Assembly: GCA_900128585.1 (NCBI GenBank)
Contig: LT642821.1
Span: 1 to 10,418 of the forward strand
Direction: 5' to 3'
From: Stramenopiles sp. TOSAG23-3
Taxonomy: Eukaryota; Sar
Length of the DNA: 10,418 bases
The notes under the pieces are model-generated. The model worked only from the letters and a program-made list of their open reading frames with translations. It had not been told where the DNA came from and searched no databases. A program made the position numbers and the translations under genes. Below are positions 1 to 7,634 of this stretch, piece by piece (the first letter of the stretch is position 1; each line of letters opens with the position of its first letter).

Positions 1-198
1 CGTCTCATTGATGGTTGTCAATCATCATTTTTTTTTATAGTGCAGACCATGAACTATCCGGAGCGATATCTAAATCGACTATATATTATAAATTAAGTTT
101 TAATAACAGCGAATTTTTTTCTTTTAAGATTAACATGGTACTCCTGTCTTAAAATTGCTCACAACTCACAACTGGCTGCTTGAATTTCACTCCCCTTT
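1..198. other. A+T-rich 3' flank of the first gene
   Basis: This stretch lies just past the stop codon of the minus-strand gene at 199-978 and is probably its 3' untranslated region plus the start of the next spacer. It is dominated by A and T, with homopolymer runs such as the T run near 30-37. I see no open frame with protein-like composition, no RNA gene and no exact AATAAA on the minus strand. Confidence 0.5.
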
Positions 199-978
199 TT
201 ACGGGGAATGCCGATTCGTTTTTGTTTCGGGCTCTAAGTTTACTTCGATGGGTTCTTCGTCTTCTATTTCTGTTTGTATTTTCTCCTGTTCCACAGAGGT
301 TGGTATATTCTCCTCTTTTGCATGGGTCGCTAATTTCCTCTCTTCCGCACGGGTTGGTATTTTCTCCTCTTCTGCGCGTGTTGGCATTTTCTCCTCTTCA
401 GATATCTCTATCTGCGCATTTAATACCGAATCAACCTGTTCTTGTGCTTCCACGTTGACCACTGCGTGTCGGGTATTTTCTACCGGAGTGTCCTTCCGGG
501 CAGCAACAGTGGCATCCGGTATAGGCTCCATCTCCTCTATAACAGCCTTTTTGTCATTGCGGGCTTCAACAGCAGGGCTGCCTGGTGGCATATTGCTAGT
601 CTGCTTTCTCATCTGTTTCGCTTGCTTTAACGCCAACAGTTCCTTTTGCGAAAGAGACCGGCCCATTACTGGAGCCCTCGATTGGATCTCCTTTTGCTTC
701 TGCTGCCACGCAATCCACTTGTAATTAGCACCATTTGGCAACTTTTTCTTTCGTCTTCCTTGTTCTCTAATGAACTTCAGCCATGCAGCGTAGTCGACAC
801 TGTTTTTTATTCCCCCCATTTCCAATCTCAGCTTTTCTTTTTTACGGTTTCTCTCCTCGGCTGGATCTACTTCATGGTACGCACTGTCAACACTTTCTCT
901 ATACAATTCGTCCCCAGCTTGGAATCCTTTTCCCCGTAACAACCGTTTTTGTTTTTCTAAAACCTTTGCGTGCCACAT
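199..978 (-). CDS. Unrecognised charged protein with C-terminal 9-residue repeats
   Basis: I do not recognise this 259-residue protein. It starts at an ATG with A at -3 (976-978) and ends in TAA at 199-201. Residues 1-125 are rich in Lys, Arg, Glu and Trp and look helical. Two aromatic segments stand out, YAAWLKFIREQ near 63-73 and YKWIAWQQKQKE near 86-97. Residues 130-193 are low-complexity and probably disordered. Residues 194-238 are five tandem 9-residue units, and the tail is acidic. No signal peptide or membrane segment is visible. The opposite strand is also open, but only as Phe/Ser/Leu-rich sequence, the usual antisense of a Lys/Glu-rich gene, so the minus strand is preferred. The frame stays open and protein-like for 20 codons upstream of the ATG, back to an in-frame TAG at 1039-1041, so the true N-terminus may lie in an upstream exon. 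The gene is divergent from the coiled-coil gene at 1954. Coding status is fairly sure; function is unknown. Confidence 0.75.
   Translation of the reverse strand: MWHAKVLEKQKRLLRGKGFQAGDELYRESVDSAYHEVDPAEERNRKKEKLRLEMGGIKNSVDYAAWLKFIREQGRRKKKLPNGANYKWIAWQQKQKEIQSRAPVMGRSLSQKELLALKQAKQMRKQTSNMPPGSPAVEARNDKKAVIEEMEPIPDATVAARKDTPVENTRHAVVNVEAQEQVDSVLNAQIEISEEEKMPTRAEEEKIPTRAEERKLATHAKEENIPTSVEQEKIQTEIEDEEPIEVNLEPETKTNRHSP
265..399 (-). repeat. Five-unit 27-bp in-frame tandem repeat
   Basis: Five consecutive 27-bp units encode residues 194-238 of the minus-strand protein. The units read EEEKMPTRA, EEEKIPTRA, EERKLATHA, KEENIPTSV and EQEKIQTEI. The first two differ at one residue and later copies diverge steadily toward the C-terminus, as expected if the array grew by duplication at its N-terminal end. 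The unit length keeps frame. Confidence 0.85.
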
Positions 979-1320
979 CGTTTCTTTTGGTACGGAGATC
1001 CAAGCTTGGTAGAACGTTACTGGTCGATCCCCTGGATTCTAAAATTGTTAGATTATGCACCAAAGTTTACAGTTCCAATCGCGAAGAGAAAAGCCGATCT
1101 GTTTCTCTCCCCGGATCTTATTGGTCACTGTTCACCAACAATAAAGTTGTTGTCGCAGGAGGAGGAGGGGCACCAGTTTTTGTATTTGATTATATTAACA
1201 ACAGCAACACAACACAGGTCCGCCGTCTTGATCTCAATATATTTCTTGGAAGCTTGAAGGTGATGATGATCGGCTGGCACAAATTTAGTGAAGGGATAGC
1301 ATAGGAAATCCGTTTAACGA
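979..1320. other. Coding-like stretch of uncertain strand upstream of gene 1
   Basis: This segment is clearly richer in G and C than the spacer to its right and resembles the genes. Several frames stay open through it. One plus-strand frame is open to a TAG at 1302-1304 and contains NKVVVAGGGGAPVFVFD (about 1138-1188), a Gly-rich, beta-strand-like pattern reminiscent of one blade of a WD-type propeller. On the minus strand, a frame reads KKYIEIKTADLCCVAVVNII (about 1182-1241), then meets a TGA near 1123-1125. No frame has a good ATG start. It could be the transcribed 5' leader of gene 1, upstream exons of gene 1, or an exon of an unrecognised plus-strand gene. The sequence alone does not decide. 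Confidence 0.4.
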
Positions 1321-1953
1321 TGCGGTAAAAAAAGAAAAAGATGAAGAGGAAAAACACCACTGCAACACAAAAGTAGAAGAAAACAAATATTGATGCTGTG
1401 TATATATATATCCAATTATAACATAGAGTTAGCATCAAAACAAAACAAAATATTTATATTCATTACAATACAATATACGTATACTTATACAACCAACGAA
1501 TGTCTATCTGAATTACCAGGTTTCGCAGGAACGTTGCACATTTGCTTTTTATTATAATTTAATTGTTATAAACTATAATATTAATATTAATACTGCTGTG
1601 CTTATCTATTGAATTCAATACCATCTGAGATTTCTTTTTTATATTTGATCCGAATTTTATGTTGTCGTCTGTCTTTTCTCATAAAAACGTTAAAAATGTT
1701 TCTATTGTTGTGTCTATATATTTTTTTATATTATTATATATATTATCTCAATAAACCACACAAAATAAAAAATTACAGGCTCCTCAAATACCATAAATTA
1801 ATTGAGATGAAGATTGTGGTTAAATGGATTTTACAAAGGAACGATTATGGTCAATTACTATTAAACACAAGAATTTGAGAATAAAGGACGACCTTTGGCC
1901 GAAGTAAAGGATATATATTGAACTATAGATTGTGGCGAGGTGGGTGACGAAGC
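1321..1953. other. A+T-rich divergent intergenic and promoter region
   Basis: This spacer separates the minus-strand gene at 199-978 from the plus-strand gene starting at 1954, so it should hold the promoter and 5' leader of the latter. It is strongly A+T-rich, with a purine-rich run near 1326-1352, an alternating TA run near 1399-1412 and further TA-rich stretches near 1718-1748. The open frames inside it are short and Phe/Ile/Leu/Tyr-rich, as expected of A+T-rich non-coding DNA. From about 1885 the composition shifts toward that of the downstream gene, consistent with a 5' leader. I see no RNA gene and cannot place a specific promoter element. Confidence 0.5.
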
Positions 1954-4620
1954 ATGGGGGACAACTTTCTTCTGCCTTCGAGAGGAAACCATCAGCCGAA
2001 TGTACGAGCTTTGTTCGAAAATAAAAGGGCAATGGCAAACCGGTACAACAATACGCATTTTGCGAAGAAAAAGAAGAAGAGGAAAGTCTCTACGAAAAGA
2101 AAACGGGGCGAACGAATCCAGGTTAGGCCACCCACACGTTCTGTAGCAGAAGGGGAGCAACTTTCTTTCATCGACTCGAAAACGCTTGAAAAGACTTTTG
2201 ATCCGCACTTGGATAACGATGCAAAGCTTTGGTTTGACCAACATGTACTAAATTTATACAAAAATAGGCCCACAAAATACCATACGAGAAAAGCCCCGAC
2301 TCCACAGCCACCGTCAAGGTCAAGCCAGCGAAGGTTCCCATCACGGCAGAATGCTGAGAAACGCGATAGTAAGAGCGGACAGAAAACATCCAACTTTGGT
2401 AGAACATTGACGGATCCAAGCGTAGTACTGGGCACGGAGAAGATTAAAAAGAAGGCAGCCCCGGCTCCAAATAGACCCGCGACGTCCCCGGTCGTACGCA
2501 AAAAACGCTCAAGTTCTGTGACAAGCAATTCCAGCACGGTCCCTAAAGAAGACCCCTTGCTGACCATTAAAATTACAAATATAGGGAAAATGAATGTAAA
2601 GGTCGTGGACGACATAAAGTTGAAAATTCGAGAAAAATGTATACCAGCTATTCAAAGCCAAGTCACAAAGCTTTCTAAAAAGTATAGGGAACTCCACTCC
2701 AAACGCATGTTTTTAGAAGAGCAAGTGCAAGTCGCAATAAACCAAGTAAGGGCAAATAAGCTCCCGGACAAATGGAAATCAGAATTTTGGGATGATATGA
2801 CTGGTACTAAACTGACCATGGGGGCCTTGGAGGAGCAACAGAAACGAGGAGAGAGCCAAATTGAAGAGATGAAGGCAGGGAAACTTGAAGCGGAAAAGCA
2901 GTATGCGATTTACCAGAATATACTTGACAGAACGAAACGAGAATACAAGGTATTGCGGGCTAGCGTTGCGGACATAAAAGTGGAGACAAAGAATGTAGAG
3001 CGACGTATGTACCACCAAGAGGTGAAGAAAAGACAAGCCTTTGAAACAAACGCGCGAATCCAAGAACGAATAAAAGAGGACACGGATAAATTAAAACTGC
3101 AGGCAGTGGAGCACAAAGGAGAAATAATGGCTCTGGAAACAGAGTTCCAGGAAAAGAAAGAAGTCATAAAAGATGCAATTGAAACGGACAAAAGGAGGAT
3201 TCAAGTGAGCTCCAAGGCACGCGAAGCCGCAAAAGGAATATTAACGACAAAAATTAACATTGAGAAAATTGAATCGATGAAGTCAAAGTCAGTCCGTGGC
3301 TGGTTAACGGCAGTAAAAAACGAATCTCGCCCTATCCTGGAAGCTGTAAAAACGTTACAAAAAAAAGCAGGGGTGTCCGATCCCGACGAGTTTGTAAAGC
3401 AATATTTGAATGGGGAAGAGCGCCAGCGCATACTTGCGGAAAGAATCCAAGAATTAGAGCAGTCGATTGAAGAGAAGAAACACTCTCTGACGAATTGGAA
3501 AGGCGCACTTACAAAAATGGTAGATTCTGGCATATCAACGTCATTAAAAACAAAAGATACGGAAATTTGGGATTTGCAAGAGCATGTTGAGCATAGAAAG
3601 AGTACATGCATGTCGTTCGAAGAGCGGTGCAAGGGGATAGAGTACTTAGTGGAAGAACTTGATTACGGAATAAATGGCATGATGACACGTTTGGGACTAA
3701 GAAAGAAAAAGAAAGAAAGGTCTGATTCAACATTGTACTTTAATGTCGCATCGGATGAAAAGCTCTTGAAAGACAGAGACGAAGAAAATTTAAACAAAGT
3801 CCTAAAGTCAATTGACGAGGCTGGCGCTGCAAAAGCCGCCATAGCGGAAGCCCGGGCAGCCCGGGAGAAAAAACACGAGGACATGCTAGCCATGGTCAAA
3901 GAATGGTTTGACCTGGTGACGGAAAGGAAGAGCATGTTGAGTTACTTCGTTCACACCAAGAACACCAGAATGCTAGAAAAGTATTCACGATTAATTAAGC
4001 GCTTGTCGTATACCCCCAAAGGACGCACCACTCTTAAATTTCGGGAGAGCTTAATTACCTCGATCAAGAGGTGCGGACAGCCTGTCGCAGCAAGTAGCAA
4101 TTCAGCAATCAGTATGCTGCATCGTGTACTCGGTCGTCAAAAGCCATCGACGAAGAAAATTAGTCTGAAGGGTTTAATGGGAACGCGACGAAGGCTGTCA
4201 AACGCATTTAAACCAAAGAGCAAAGGAGTACAGGCCCCGGCAAAAACGGCCAAATCGGAAAACGAAGTGTTGTATGAAGATTTTGCAGAAAAAATGCAAC
4301 GCGACGGGTGGTGTGCGTCGCCTGAAAATCGCCGCGTCTCACCCGTCAAACACCGCGAAATGCTACAGGACGAAGTGGGCAACGAATTAGCCATCATATA
4401 CAGCGATGAACAAAAGACCATTCTGAAGACATCGACAAAGCTGCTGCTCCACAGAAAGCTATGGGAAGCTGAAGCTTTGCAGGACCAATCTGGCATTCGC
4501 CAAGCAGAAGCAGCCTTAGATAGTCATGGGTTTAAAAGGCTGAAAAAGCCGAAAGCTAAAAAAGCGAGAGCTAACAGTAATTTGCACAAACCGAAACGTC
4601 TTACCACGATCCAGTTTTAG
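1954..4620 (+). CDS. Long coiled-coil protein, outer dynein arm docking-complex-like
   Basis: This encodes 888 residues with no interruption. The ATG at 1954 is the first after an in-frame TGA at 1945-1947 and has A at -3 and G at +4; the stop is TAG. Residues 38-51 are a basic cluster containing KKKRKV. Residues 60-200 are rich in Ser, Pro, Arg and Lys and probably disordered. From about 218 to 570 the protein is heptad-like coiled coil rich in Glu, Lys and Gln. The segment AGVSDPDEFVKQYLNGEERQ at 472-491, followed by more coil, resembles the short conserved break in ODAD3/CCDC151-type docking-complex subunits (a Gly-Val-x-Asp turn, a helix, then Glu/Gln residues). A second helical region follows (about 600-720), then a basic tail. 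Docking-complex proteins anchor outer dynein arms to ciliary doublet microtubules. The coding call is firm. The family is an inference from one motif plus architecture; any other long coiled-coil protein is possible, and the basic cluster would also suit a nuclear protein. Confidence 0.92.
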   Translation: MGDNFLLPSRGNHQPNVRALFENKRAMANRYNNTHFAKKKKKRKVSTKRKRGERIQVRPPTRSVAEGEQLSFIDSKTLEKTFDPHLDNDAKLWFDQHVLNLYKNRPTKYHTRKAPTPQPPSRSSQRRFPSRQNAEKRDSKSGQKTSNFGRTLTDPSVVLGTEKIKKKAAPAPNRPATSPVVRKKRSSSVTSNSSTVPKEDPLLTIKITNIGKMNVKVVDDIKLKIREKCIPAIQSQVTKLSKKYRELHSKRMFLEEQVQVAINQVRANKLPDKWKSEFWDDMTGTKLTMGALEEQQKRGESQIEEMKAGKLEAEKQYAIYQNILDRTKREYKVLRASVADIKVETKNVERRMYHQEVKKRQAFETNARIQERIKEDTDKLKLQAVEHKGEIMALETEFQEKKEVIKDAIETDKRRIQVSSKAREAAKGILTTKINIEKIESMKSKSVRGWLTAVKNESRPILEAVKTLQKKAGVSDPDEFVKQYLNGEERQRILAERIQELEQSIEEKKHSLTNWKGALTKMVDSGISTSLKTKDTEIWDLQEHVEHRKSTCMSFEERCKGIEYLVEELDYGINGMMTRLGLRKKKKERSDSTLYFNVASDEKLLKDRDEENLNKVLKSIDEAGAAKAAIAEARAAREKKHEDMLAMVKEWFDLVTERKSMLSYFVHTKNTRMLEKYSRLIKRLSYTPKGRTTLKFRESLITSIKRCGQPVAASSNSAISMLHRVLGRQKPSTKKISLKGLMGTRRRLSNAFKPKSKGVQAPAKTAKSENEVLYEDFAEKMQRDGWCASPENRRVSPVKHREMLQDEVGNELAIIYSDEQKTILKTSTKLLLHRKLWEAEALQDQSGIRQAEAALDSHGFKRLKKPKAKKARANSNLHKPKRLTTIQF

Positions 4621-4934
4621 TTCAAGAACAATACCTCCTCCTATTGCAGATCCTCCCCAAGTCCTGGTCAAGATACCAATTGATTGGTTTTAAAAGTACA
4701 CAGCGGCATAAATGTTTTAAAAGGGACTCGTTGTCTGTGGTACTGCTCAATGAAATAATGATCGGTAGTATTGAGTTTGATCGTTTCGTGTTCGTAAAAA
4801 AACAAGAAAATTAGAAGTAATTAAAATTAGCTTCCTCATACCCTAATCCTTCGTATACACATACAGAATGTAAGTGTACCTTATGGGAATCCTAAACGGC
4901 TAGGCCGGTCAGCGATTTTCAGGGCATAGATAAT

Positions 4935-4964
4935 AATGTTAAAAACAAAATATTAATGGCTGTC
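4935..4964 (-). promoter_or_regulatory. Candidate 3'-UTR motif, copy A (SAM-ankyrin gene)
   Basis: Read on the minus strand, this is ACAGCCA, a short A/T linker, then TTTTGTTTTTAAC, about 50 nt past the stop of the SAM-ankyrin gene. A near match lies in the 3' flank of the next minus-strand gene, the CDK, at 7934-7960. Position and strand suggest a 3'-end processing or RNA-binding element. It is only two copies, and the T-rich half is easily matched in such A+T-rich DNA. Confidence 0.3.
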
Positions 4965-5013
4965 TTGAGTCTTAAAACATACTATAAAAAATTTGTTTTT
5001 TTTAATGGCTGTC
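4953..5013. repeat. 12-bp direct repeat in the 3' spacer
   Basis: TTAATGGCTGTC occurs exactly at 4953-4964 and again at 5002-5013, starts 49 bp apart. On the minus strand it reads GACAGCCATTAA, and the second copy begins three bases past the TAA of the SAM-ankyrin gene. The GGCTGTC part is the G+C-containing core of the motif shared with the CDK 3' flank. Confidence 0.7.
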
Positions 5014-5016
5014 ATG

Positions 5017-7461
5017 TTACACACTTTTCTTCGCTCCTTTCTTCATAGTGATGAATGATATTGCTTTTTCAAGGTGGCGTACCTCACGGGCTTGCACTAA
5101 ATCTGTATTTCCTAACTTTGCACCAGCTTTCATCACAGAAATAAGTTCCAAGTGATTGTGCTGTTTGGCCAGTTGCATTGGGGTTTTACCGTTGCTATCT
5201 TTGACTTCTACCCACGCGCCTGCTTTCAACAGCGCGCGACATGTCCGTAAATGCCCATGGAAAGCGGCCCAGTGAAGGGGTGTTCGCCCCAAGCCGTCTT
5301 CCATGTTGGGATCTGCATCATACTCTAACAAGGCCTCCACGATTTCAGCATTGCCAACAGTTGCAGCAGTGTGAAGGGCAGTCCCACCTTTATACATGGC
5401 CTTGGCGTCAGTCGCCCCATTAGGAGCATAGCCATGCTCACCCTCACCTCCGTTGTGGGCCTTCTGTCTATCGTAACTTTCTCCATCTGTAAAATCGGGG
5501 TGGCTTTCGAGTACATTCAATTCCCTTGTTGATGGTAAATGGGAGAGGAGATGCTTCGCCATTGTGGGGGGAAAGGGGCTTGTCGCAAGGGTCTCGATAA
5601 TCCGTTTCCAGCGGCCACATGTTTTCGTGGCCTCTAAAAGATCTAAGTCGTCTTCTTCGCCAGAATATTCGCGCTGCATGATGGTGAATATGTACATCAG
5701 CACTGGGTCTGGGAGAATGGAAGAGGAATCTACGTTCGGCAGAATGTCACGCTTGAGGGTCTCCCTAAGCAGGGGGGGGTCTATCTGAGACATCAAGTGT
5801 TCACAATGGTCCGTCAAAAATGTCGTCATGCCTGCGACTATCTTTTCAATATCTTTCCCATCGCCGATTTCCATGGTGTGGAAATCGAAAAGGTCAAGGG
5901 GCTTAAGAGTCAACTGTATCGTATCCTCTACACCAATCTCCATAAACTTACCGCTATAGTCCTCGCTAAGCCCTAAATTATCCAGCCATGCTTTGATGGG
6001 CGACTTGAGCCGAAGCTCCTCAAGCAGTTTGGTGTGCGTATTTATGCGCAAAATAGCGTTGTGAGTGTATTGTTTTGATGATTGGTTGCCCGGTTCGGAG
6101 GATAGACTGTAAACCATTGCTTCGTGTTGTTTTGTACAGAATTCGCCCAACGATGCCATTTTGTGCGACTCTATGGAGCATTCTTCCATGTCGTTCGCTA
6201 ATGCTTCCATCACGCGCACCAAAAGGCTAGGGAGAGCGTCTCCGTGAAAGGGCGGAAAGTCCATTATTTCGTCGCATTTTTGTGTGACCTTGTTCAAGAT
6301 GCGAAGCTCTTGCTCCGACTCGTTGAACAGTTCTCTCTGCACACCCAAGTCTAGCAAGTATGGGACGTACGATAGACAAATGTTTTTGGCGCATTCCATT
6401 GCCATTTGAAAACGATTGCGCCATCTCCACAGTGGCGATCTATCGTATCGGTTTAATGGAACGTCCAGACCAAGGAATTCCGTTGGGGACGCTTCGTAAA
6501 ACCAGCCTTTTATGCATTTGATAGCATCGTTATAATTACCGTCGGCCACCATTTTTTCCTTGTAGTATGTCGTCAGATGCAGCAAAAACAGGCAAATGGA
6601 TTCCCTTCCGACTTTGTTCCAAGGGACGGAGGCAATGCACTTTATTGTTTGCGAAGCAATCATGATCTCTGATTGCGTGTTCCCCATATCTTCCGATTCT
6701 TCAGCCATGACGCATTCCACCAATTTCTTCCACTCCTCTGCAGCCGTCCTGAAAGTAGCCCCATGACGAGCAAAATACTTTCCTACCCGTAAATAGGATT
6801 TGTACACGGGCGCGTTCACACCACTGTCCGTAGGAAAAAGAGAGCGGACGGGGTTGTCGCTCCTGCGAAACTGCTCTTCGTTCTCACCGATTTGGACCAC
6901 AGCATTTTTGACCCGTTCCAAGGCCCACTCGAACTTGGTATGCTCTTGCACCAATTTGCTGCTAATTTCATCCAGGTCAACCCCAGTCGGTGTGGGCGGG
7001 GTCCGCTCCGCCCAGAAGGATACCGTTTCCGCGTTTTTTAGTGCGACAAGCATCGCCTTTGCGTGCTGTTTTAAATCGATACCGGGGAGCTTCTTCGCTG
7101 CGTCTAAACACCTTCGTACTATTTCCTTCTTTAACTGTTTATATTGTTGAAAGCCGATGGGGACAGGCTTCGAAATGTCTTTTTCCCATGGGGTAGACGT
7201 TTGGCCTTGACCCGTTGCGACCGTTGATACACAGACCAACCCAGCGACCTGGTTAAAGAGCGGAAATAGCAAATTTTGCCTGAAGATTAAATATACAATT
7301 TTCCCACTAAACTTTAAAAAAATTGCAAATGGGGTTTCATCGCACGTAAGCAGCACTATATCGTTTTCGTAGAGCGCCTTCTGGACCGATTCCCATACAC
7401 CACACGAGCAGACTGCACGGGGGGGGAAAATTCTATTTTGGCTCGAACCGAAAGCCGCCAT
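5017..7461 (-). CDS. SAM-domain and ankyrin-repeat protein
   Basis: This encodes 814 residues. The first ATG (7459-7461) follows an in-frame TGA at 7513-7515 with no earlier Met; it has G at +4 but T at -3. The stop is TAA. Residues 1-85 include a Cys-containing start and a hydrophobic stretch (about 45-80) whose DNA is A+T-richer, so an unspliced intron there is possible. Residues about 95-480 are mostly helical and charged and match no family I know. Residues about 486-545 fit a SAM domain: KAWLDNLGLSEDY, a central acidic segment, a DLF turn, then a KDIEKIV final helix. Residues 690-782 are three ankyrin repeats, GGTALHTAA, GRTPLHWAA and the degenerate GKTPMQLA. A short basic tail follows. 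Both domains bind proteins or self-assemble, so a scaffold or adaptor role is likely; the partner is unknown. It is convergent with the coiled-coil gene and in the same orientation as the CDK. Coding is firm, SAM good, ankyrin certain. Confidence 0.92.
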   Translation of the reverse strand: MAAFGSSQNRIFPPRAVCSCGVWESVQKALYENDIVLLTCDETPFAIFLKFSGKIVYLIFRQNLLFPLFNQVAGLVCVSTVATGQGQTSTPWEKDISKPVPIGFQQYKQLKKEIVRRCLDAAKKLPGIDLKQHAKAMLVALKNAETVSFWAERTPPTPTGVDLDEISSKLVQEHTKFEWALERVKNAVVQIGENEEQFRRSDNPVRSLFPTDSGVNAPVYKSYLRVGKYFARHGATFRTAAEEWKKLVECVMAEESEDMGNTQSEIMIASQTIKCIASVPWNKVGRESICLFLLHLTTYYKEKMVADGNYNDAIKCIKGWFYEASPTEFLGLDVPLNRYDRSPLWRWRNRFQMAMECAKNICLSYVPYLLDLGVQRELFNESEQELRILNKVTQKCDEIMDFPPFHGDALPSLLVRVMEALANDMEECSIESHKMASLGEFCTKQHEAMVYSLSSEPGNQSSKQYTHNAILRINTHTKLLEELRLKSPIKAWLDNLGLSEDYSGKFMEIGVEDTIQLTLKPLDLFDFHTMEIGDGKDIEKIVAGMTTFLTDHCEHLMSQIDPPLLRETLKRDILPNVDSSSILPDPVLMYIFTIMQREYSGEEDDLDLLEATKTCGRWKRIIETLATSPFPPTMAKHLLSHLPSTRELNVLESHPDFTDGESYDRQKAHNGGEGEHGYAPNGATDAKAMYKGGTALHTAATVGNAEIVEALLEYDADPNMEDGLGRTPLHWAAFHGHLRTCRALLKAGAWVEVKDSNGKTPMQLAKQHNHLELISVMKAGAKLGNTDLVQAREVRHLEKAISFITMKKGAKKSV
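5105..5394 (-). other. Ankyrin-repeat block
   Basis: Codons for residues 690-786 encode three consecutive ankyrin repeats. Repeat 1 has TALHTAATVGN and a following ALLEYDADPN. Repeat 2 has the textbook TPLHWAAFHGH and ALLKAGAWVEVKD. Repeat 3 has TPMQLAKQHNH, where Met-Gln replaces the usual Leu-His, as is common in a capping repeat. Three repeats is near the minimum for a stable stack. Confidence 0.95.
5827..6006 (-). other. SAM domain region
   Basis: Codons for residues about 486-545 give the pattern of a five-helix SAM domain: a Trp near the start (KAWL), LGLSEDYSGKFMEIGVED, a Leu/Thr-rich middle, a DLF turn, then GDGKDIEKIV for the last helix. Key positions (Trp, the Leu-Gly-Leu, the Phe and the terminal Ile-Val) are kept. 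The insert TLKPLDLFDFHTMEIG is typical of the helix 3-4 turn. Whether it polymerises or binds a partner cannot be read from sequence. Confidence 0.75.
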
Positions 7462-7634
7462 GGATAGGTCTCGGCTCGTGACCTTACGATTTGAATAAAA
7501 CAAAATGGGGGTTCACTTCTTTAGTTGGCAACAATCGGTACAGGCATACAAATAAAATAAACACAACGCAGATGAAGAGCATGAAATAATTTACAATTCA
7601 AAATATGTATGAGAAACAAAAAATACAAAAAATA

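Larger units (their letters stand above)
4621..5016. other. Convergent 3'-3' spacer
   Basis: This 396-bp spacer lies between the plus-strand stop at 4618-4620 and the minus-strand stop at 5017-5019, so it carries the 3' untranslated regions of both convergent genes. The left third keeps gene-like composition; the right part is A+T-rich. No gene is visible. It contains a 12-bp direct repeat and one copy of the motif shared with the CDK 3' flank. I see no exact AATAAA on either strand, so poly(A) sites cannot be placed. Confidence 0.6.

Noticed and set aside
155-724. Plus-strand open frame of 189 codons
   Set aside because: It is antisense to the charged minus-strand protein, has a TTG start, and its Phe/Ser/Cys-rich composition is what the reverse of Glu/Lys/Arg codons gives. 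It also contains the reversed image of the 27-bp repeat.
1120-1126. Stop-codon reassignment (TGA read as an amino acid) to extend the minus-strand frame
   Set aside because: The firm genes end in TAA or TAG, contain no internal TGA, and the frame upstream has no ATG, so reassignment is not needed or supported.
970-1257. Plus-strand open frame reading through the coding-like stretch
   Set aside because: It starts at a GTG overlapping the ATG of gene 1 and ends in Ile/Leu/Thr-rich sequence. I could not choose it over the two other open frames there, so the stretch is reported as unresolved.
1190-1438. Minus-strand frame with an apparent membrane-like N-terminus
   Set aside because: The Phe/Tyr/Ile-rich part comes from A+T-rich and T-rich spacer DNA (about 1320-1438), not from a protein-like sequence.
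1609-1878. Small plus-strand frame rich in Leu, Ile and Tyr
   Set aside because: It has a TTG start and an amino-acid content that follows directly from A+T-rich DNA, with no recognisable motif.
7462-7503. Extension of the SAM-ankyrin protein by 14 residues to a TTG
   Set aside because: A TTG start is unlikely in a nuclear gene when an ATG follows at 7459-7461 in frame.
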